NCBI RefSeq assembly: GCF_007859755.1
Contig: NZ_SJPF01000005.1
Location: 248,001-312,000 of the forward strand
Origin: Blastopirellula retiformator
GTDB lineage: Bacteria > Planctomycetota > Planctomycetia > Pirellulales > Pirellulaceae
DNA length: 64,000 nucleotides
Direction: 5' to 3'
In this document: piece after piece, positions 59,427 to 64,000 of the stretch
Layout of the letters: each line of letters opens with the position of its first letter
Position numbering within the stretch: the stretch's first letter is position 1
Notes under the pieces: model-generated
The model's input: the letters and a program-made list of their open reading frames with translations, nothing else
The model's database searches: none
Told to the model about the DNA's origin: nothing
Made by a program: the position numbers and the translations under genes

Positions 59427-61649
59427 TTAGAGTCCCACTTCGGGCTGGGTGGTCAGCGTGACGCCGGACTCGCCCCCCGATGCGACCACTTCCAGCGGAA
59501 TGGTCCAGCGGACTTCCGCGGTCTTGCAGAGCCCGTCGACCCCGTCTTCACAGAAGTAATAGCGGAGCGAAAACTTGACGGTCGATTTCCCTTCGCCGGC
59601 GACCGGCAGAGAGACCGTAAATTGCGGTTTCGGCTCGGGCAGGCTGACCAGTTCCACTTCTTCAGCGATCTTGGCCGGCCCGGTCGATTCCCCTTCCAGG
59701 AAATAGCTAGTCGGCGCCAGCTTGTTCAATTTCCAGCCAAGCGGTAGCTGAATATCGACGTTCAGCTTCACCTGGCCATCGGTGGCGGTCACCTTCGCCG
59801 GGTCGAGCATCACTTCCTTGGCTGACGAAAAGTTCGGCGTTTGCTTCACTTTGGGGGGGGAAGGAGGGGTCAGGCCCTCGATCGTGAGCGTCTTGACCTG
59901 CTTGGTTTTCAGATCGATCGTCCGGATCAGGTGGTTGTTGGTGTCGGCGACGTATAGCTTGCCATTGGCGTAGCTGAGACCGGCTGGCTCGTCAAAGGTG
60001 GGGGCGCTGTCGTCGGCGCCCCGTTCGCCGTTGCCGGCGACATTCAACGCTTCGCCGTTGCCGGCGATGGTCGAGACGTCCCCCGTCTTGGCGTCAGCGA
60101 CCCGGATTTTGTTGTTGTAGGTGTCGGCGATGTAGATCTGTCCGTCGACGTAACAGACGCCGAGCGCATGTTGCAGGCGAGCATCTTTCGCCGAGCCATC
60201 CTTGTCGCCAAAGTCAAACAGCCGTCCCGACGGCAAATGGGCCGAGCCGGTCACGGTGCGGACCTCTTTTTCGGGATCAAACGGAACGGCCCGGATCGAG
60301 CTTCCTTCGCTGTCGGCGACATACAGCCAGGTTCCGTCCGAAGTCAGTCCCGAAGGCTGAGCGAACGACGAGTAGCCTTGCTCGTACGGAACCGGCGGCA
60401 GCAGCGGGCCGTCAACGATATCTTCGCGACCATTGCCGGCGTACGGACCGATTTCGGAACCGTCGAGCTTCATCTTCCAAATCTGGTGCGGGCCGGCCAT
60501 GGCGATGTAGAGGTCGTCTCCCTTGACCCACAAAGCCCACGGGCTGTTGATCGCGGTCTCCAATGGCTTACCGACAAAACGCTCAGGCACTTGCGAGCGA
60601 AGCAGGCCCGATTCCGGAACGCCGGGCCAGGCGCTGCGGCCTTGTTCTCCTTTGCCCGCGATCGTGCTGACGGTCTTCGCCTTCAGGTCGACCTTGCGAA
60701 GCAGGTGGTTCTCGGTATCGGCGACGTACAGCGTCTCTCCGTCGAGCGCCATCCCTTGCAGGTGATGGAATCTAGCGGCGGCATAGTCGCCGTCGGTCTT
60801 GCCGATGGCGCCATTGCCGATCGTTTCGATCAGCTTGCCGTCGAGATCGGCCACCACGATGCGGTTGTGATTGCTGTCGGCGATGTAGAGCCGGTTCGAT
60901 TTCTCATCGGCCAGGACTTTGCCCGGAAAACGGAGCGGCGTCGGCTCTTGGCTATTAGCGAGCAGCTCGAAGCGAATCGGCGTGCGGTCGAGCGTCTTCT
61001 CTTGTTCGTAGTAGGGAATCGCGCGGCGGAGAACCGCGGCGATTTCTTTCGCTTCAAACTCGCCGCTGCGGCCGTAGACGACGTTTCCTTCGGGATCGAG
61101 CAGGTACATCGTCGGCCAGCTGCGGACAGAGAACGAGTTCCAGATCCGATGCTTGTCATCGTTGACGACCGGGTGTTCGATTTCGTAGCGAAGGATCGCC
61201 TCCGAAATGTTCTTGGCGTCCGCTTCGTTTTCAAACTTCGCTGAGTGCACGCCGATCACCACCAGTTCGTTGGGGAACTCGTGCTCCAGCTTTTTCAGCT
61301 CCGGCAGGATGTGAATGCAGTTGATGCAGCAGTAGGTCCAGAAGTCGAGCAGCACGAACTTGCCCCGCAGATCGCGCAGACGAACCGGACCCGAGGTATT
61401 CATCCACTCCATATCGGTGGGGAACTCGGGCGCCGGGATCCGGCGGGGGAAAGGGACGGGGATCGGTTGCATATCTTCCCCTTCGGCTGCAGGCGCCGGT
61501 TCGGCGGGTTCGGTCTCCGCCTGTTCGGCCGCTTTGCGTCCTTCTTCGGCGGCGGCGACGACAGCTGGTCGGCTGGGACCGCATCCGGTCGAGGTCAGGA
61601 ACAAAACGAGCATCAAACAGATGCAGAGACTTCGATTCGTTTTCATCAT
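59427..61649 (-). CDS. Thioredoxin-like and NHL-repeat lipoprotein
   Basis: From the ATG at 61649 the protein has 740 residues and begins with a lipobox (LVLFLTSTGC, Cys23). A thioredoxin-like domain (about 85-220) has a CxxC motif FWTYCCINCIHILPEL (Cys108 and Cys111). Six or more NHL repeats follow (about 235-600, for example LYIADSNHNRIVVADLDGKL and LYVADTENHLLRKVDLKAKT), forming a beta-propeller. A C-terminal beta-rich domain ends the protein. The arrangement matches the planctomycete family of redox-linked NHL proteins. A long upstream extension (to 61931) is not supported; the ribosome site lies before 61649. Confidence 0.9.
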   Translation of the reverse strand: MMKTNRSLCICLMLVLFLTSTGCGPSRPAVVAAAEEGRKAAEQAETEPAEPAPAAEGEDMQPIPVPFPRRIPAPEFPTDMEWMNTSGPVRLRDLRGKFVLLDFWTYCCINCIHILPELKKLEHEFPNELVVIGVHSAKFENEADAKNISEAILRYEIEHPVVNDDKHRIWNSFSVRSWPTMYLLDPEGNVVYGRSGEFEAKEIAAVLRRAIPYYEQEKTLDRTPIRFELLANSQEPTPLRFPGKVLADEKSNRLYIADSNHNRIVVADLDGKLIETIGNGAIGKTDGDYAAARFHHLQGMALDGETLYVADTENHLLRKVDLKAKTVSTIAGKGEQGRSAWPGVPESGLLRSQVPERFVGKPLETAINSPWALWVKGDDLYIAMAGPHQIWKMKLDGSEIGPYAGNGREDIVDGPLLPPVPYEQGYSSFAQPSGLTSDGTWLYVADSEGSSIRAVPFDPEKEVRTVTGSAHLPSGRLFDFGDKDGSAKDARLQHALGVCYVDGQIYIADTYNNKIRVADAKTGDVSTIAGNGEALNVAGNGERGADDSAPTFDEPAGLSYANGKLYVADTNNHLIRTIDLKTKQVKTLTIEGLTPPSPPKVKQTPNFSSAKEVMLDPAKVTATDGQVKLNVDIQLPLGWKLNKLAPTSYFLEGESTGPAKIAEEVELVSLPEPKPQFTVSLPVAGEGKSTVKFSLRYYFCEDGVDGLCKTAEVRWTIPLEVVASGGESGVTLTTQPEVGL

Positions 61650-62024
61650 GCACCTTGAAATCGTGGCGAAGGGAGGGATTAAAACGGTGGGAGTGCTAGT
61701 GGAGGTGTTTTTCATCTTAGCGAAATGCTGGCGCCGACCTAGAGAAAATCGGGAAGATACTTCGGTCATGGTAAGTATTGCAATTCTTTTGATGAAGGGA
61801 ATTGCAGTGCAGATACCTAAATCGCGCACGATCGGCGAATGTCGTTGATTTGGTTGGAAAATTGTAGCGGTTCTACCGATTATTCCCTTGTGGCGCCGGT
61901 TGTTTTGTGCCGGAGCTCCGTTATGTTCCAATACTAACGGGTCGATTCGGCGATAATCCCCCCCCAGTTTCGAGCGGGAAAGAGTCGACCTCCCGCCTCG
62001 AAAACTTGCTAAGGAGCAAAGCTC
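61650..62024. other. Divergent intergenic region, no gene seen
   Basis: 375 bp between the NHL and DUF1573 starts. It must hold both promoters, but no clear -35/-10 pair stands out. A ribosome site (aaggagc) lies just before 62025. Confidence 0.35.
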
Positions 62025-63062
62025 GTGTCTCGATCAGCACTACTGTCGTTGGCATTTTGTTTGACGCTCGCTAGCGTCGCTTCGGCGCAGGACTGGGCTC
62101 GGAAGATGTTCAACGTCACGTCGCATGACTTTGGCACCGTCGCTCGCGGCGCTGATGCGATCTACGAGTTCGATCTGCAAAATATCTACGAAGAAGACGT
62201 CCACGTCGCCTCGGTTCGCTCCAGCTGCGGCTGCACCTCGCCATCGGTCAAAAACGGCGATCTCAAGACCTGGGAAAAGGGCGCCATCGTCTGCAAGTTC
62301 AATACCGACAGCTTCCTGGGCGAAAAAAGCGCCACCGTCACGGTGACGATCGATAAGCCTTACTACGCGGAAGTGCAACTCAACGTCCGCGGTCACATTC
62401 GCGGCGATGTTGTTTTTCAGCCCGGCGCTGTGAAGCTGGGCTCGGTTGATCAGGGCGAGCCTTCTTCGGCCAAAGTCAACGTTGCCTATGCTGGCAGCAG
62501 CAACTGGCAGATTGTCGACGTCCGCAGCGACAACCCGCACTTGGCGGTCGAAATGTCCGATCCGATGCGAGCCGGCGGTCGCGTTTCGTACGACCTGACC
62601 GTCAAACTGAAGGACGACGCCCCGGTTGGTTACATCCAAGATCATCTGACCCTGGTCACCACCGACGCCCGCAACCCGAACATCACGCTGCCGGTCGAAG
62701 GTAAAGTCGCCCCGGCGGTGACGGTCAGCCCGGCCGCGTTGGCTTTGGGCGAACTGACCCCGGGCGAATCGATCGAAAAGAAGTTGATCGTGCGAGCCAA
62801 AAAGCCGTTCAAGATCACTTCGATCCAGTGCGAAGACAAGTCGTTCCAATTCGCCCAGCCTTCGGAAGAAGCGAAGCTGCTACATTTCATTCCGCTGACC
62901 TATACCGCTGGCGGTAAGACCGGCCCGCAGACGCAGAAAATCGTGATCGAAACCGACATCGCCGGCGGCGCCTCGGGCGAAACGATCGCCACGGTCAACG
63001 TGAAAGCGGACCAGGTCAAAGAAGACGCTGCCGTCACGCTGAACGAAAAAGCGGTTCGCTAG
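62025..63062 (+). CDS. DUF1573 exported protein
   Basis: 345 residues, GTG start with a strong ribosome site. Signal peptide LLSLAFCLTLASVASA. DUF1573 motif VTSHDFGTVARGADAIYEFD and SVRSSCGCTSP appear near the N-terminus; a second beta-sandwich (about 120-220) and third (about 230-330) follow. The family is thought to be an envelope or adhesion-type immunoglobulin fold. It is followed by a strong terminator. Confidence 0.9.
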   Translation: MSRSALLSLAFCLTLASVASAQDWARKMFNVTSHDFGTVARGADAIYEFDLQNIYEEDVHVASVRSSCGCTSPSVKNGDLKTWEKGAIVCKFNTDSFLGEKSATVTVTIDKPYYAEVQLNVRGHIRGDVVFQPGAVKLGSVDQGEPSSAKVNVAYAGSSNWQIVDVRSDNPHLAVEMSDPMRAGGRVSYDLTVKLKDDAPVGYIQDHLTLVTTDARNPNITLPVEGKVAPAVTVSPAALALGELTPGESIEKKLIVRAKKPFKITSIQCEDKSFQFAQPSEEAKLLHFIPLTYTAGGKTGPQTQKIVIETDIAGGASGETIATVNVKADQVKEDAAVTLNEKAVR

Positions 63063-63081
63063 AACAGCCTAAAAAATCATG

Positions 63082-63113
63082 AAGGCGCTCTGCCATGCAG
63101 GGCGCCTTTTTTT
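63082..63113 (+). terminator. Rho-independent terminator of the DUF1573 gene
   Basis: AAGGCGCTCTGC/GCAGGGCGCCTT stem (one G-U) with the loop CAT, ending in a run of seven T. Confidence 0.87.
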
Positions 63114-63127
63114 ATGCGCGACGTTAG

Positions 63128-63281
63128 AGCGGTTTTCTTCAATCTTTAGCGTTCTGGCTGGTTGCGGCCACGCTGGTCGGCGTTGACCTGCATCGACGAA
63201 TCTTGAGGGTTCGCCTGCTCGGCCGCCTTGACCAGCTTGCCTCACCAACGCCAGAAACGCTACTGCTATCAGAAAAACGCT
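63128..63281 (+). repeat. MITE-like element family 2, copy 2
   Basis: 154 bp, near-identical to 27115-27269. Left border TTAG (63124-63127), right border CTAG (63282-63285). The right CTAG supplies the TAG stop of the minus-strand amidase gene. Terminal inverted repeats are as in copy 1. Confidence 0.85.
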
Positions 63282-64000
63282 CTAGATCGGCAGCCGCGTC
63301 ACATCCGGATAATCGTCACGCTCGCGAAAATGGTCTTCGATTTTCGCCATGATCGCCAGCACTTGGTCCTCGCGCCAGGGACGCCCGGCGACTTGCAGCC
63401 CAACCGGCATGCCGCTGCTGGCCAGCTCCACCTTTTGCGCGCTGCGATCAACCGGGTCGGCAAGATCGGTGCGATCCGAAAGTTCGTCGTCGCTGACGCG
63501 CGAACAGGCGACCGTTCCGCACGGAACGCCGAGCAAATTGAACAGCAATGCGTAACTGGCGGACGGCAACAACTCGACCGCCATCCCATGCAAGAACGCC
63601 GGCAGGGCATGGGGCGGCGTGATCACCGCATCGATCTGTTCGGCGTCCCAGGTATCCTGAATCTCCGCTACATAATCGCCGGCAGCGGCAGTCGCTCGCC
63701 ACAGCGAACTGGCCGAGCGAGGCCCCGCCGCAACGAACAGTTCAGCCAGCTTCTTTTCCCCCTTCATTCGCAGAATTGCCGCCAACAGCGGGCGAATCCA
63801 GCGGGGCGTCTTCGCGAGGCCGACGACCCGTGCGACTTCGGGGTCTTTCTTGCTGCCGCGTAGTAGCTCGCGAAAATCGGCGCCTCCATCGGCGCTGATC
63901 ATGGCGAAGTAGTGCTGCAGCGCTTCGGCGATCTTCGGCGGGCGAAGTTCGATCAGTTGGGCGCCGCATTCCTTCAGCGCCGAGACCGACTCGCGCACCA
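63282..64000 (-). CDS. Amidase-signature enzyme (partial, N-terminus outside window)
   Basis: About 239 residues of the C-terminal part are visible; the gene continues past the right edge. The amidase-signature C-terminal pattern is present: AVITPPHALPAFLHG, LLFNLLGVPCGTVACSRV and GMPVGLQVAGRPWREDQVLA. The catalytic Ser-Ser-Lys lies outside the window. It is of the FAAH/GatA-like type. The stop codon lies at the CTAG border of a MITE-like element. Confidence 0.85.
   Translation of the reverse strand, partial: VRESVSALKECGAQLIELRPPKIAEALQHYFAMISADGGADFRELLRGSKKDPEVARVVGLAKTPRWIRPLLAAILRMKGEKKLAELFVAAGPRSASSLWRATAAAGDYVAEIQDTWDAEQIDAVITPPHALPAFLHGMAVELLPSASYALLFNLLGVPCGTVACSRVSDDELSDRTDLADPVDRSAQKVELASSGMPVGLQVAGRPWREDQVLAIMAKIEDHFRERDDYPDVTRLPI

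Overview
The window looks like chromosomal DNA of a planctomycete, probably a Pirellulaceae member close to Blastopirellula or Bremerella. The main evidence is a DUF1549/DUF1553 cytochrome-type protein followed by a Tat-exported DUF1501 protein, a DUF11-repeat lipoprotein, thioredoxin/NHL and DUF1573 exported proteins, many GTG/TTG starts and moderately high GC. LpxA, a TolC-type protein and several lipoboxes point to a diderm envelope. No phage, plasmid, rRNA or CRISPR was seen.

Layout. 1-11 kb is mostly envelope and exported proteins: a TolC-like lipoprotein (cut by the window edge), two unknown proteins, a thioredoxin-fold/CAP-like fusion, a DUF11 lipoprotein, a KaiC/RAD55-type ATPase, a TPR protein and a GYF membrane protein. 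11-20 kb is housekeeping: lpxA, ppdK, an M20 dipeptidase-serS pair, a variant clpS and mtaB. 20-24 kb has a CheV-type protein, an IS110-family element and a signal-peptide protein with SPOR-like segments. 24-27 kb has rdgB, an exported M20 amidohydrolase and two small membrane proteins. 27-33.4 kb is a complete oligopeptide ABC transporter operon on the minus strand (oppABCDF order). 34-41.5 kb has an ArsR-type regulator, a TlpA lipoprotein, a SpoU methyltransferase, two divergent phosphohexomutases, a short UvrC and a SlyD-like FKBP. 41.8-49.6 kb has a coiled-coil membrane protein, the DUF1501/DUF1549-1553 pair and a gingipain-like C25 protein. 49.8-55.4 kb has tRNA-Gly(CCC), putA with a divergent PAS-AraC regulator, and a cysteine-synthase-like enzyme. 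55.6-59.2 kb holds yraN and the classic ffh-rpsP-trmD-rplS cluster. The end carries a thioredoxin-NHL lipoprotein, a DUF1573 protein and the C-terminal part of an amidase.

The most striking feature is not a protein. Two families of short non-coding elements resembling MITEs are scattered through the window. Family 1 is 149 bp in three copies (34467-34615, 40896-41044, 49997-50145), each flanked by a matching YTAG direct repeat and built from five consecutive hairpins whose sequence variants mostly keep pairing on one strand only. Family 2 is about 155 bp in two copies (27115-27269 and 63128-63281), with terminal inverted repeats and TA/CTAG borders. In four of the five insertions the duplicated or bordering tetranucleotide is the stop codon of a minus-strand gene (fkpA/slyD-like, putA, oppF-like, amidase). 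These elements therefore appear to land on stop codons without damaging the gene and to give it a new structured 3' border. A REP-like 38-bp palindrome (two copies) and several strong hairpins complete the repeat content.
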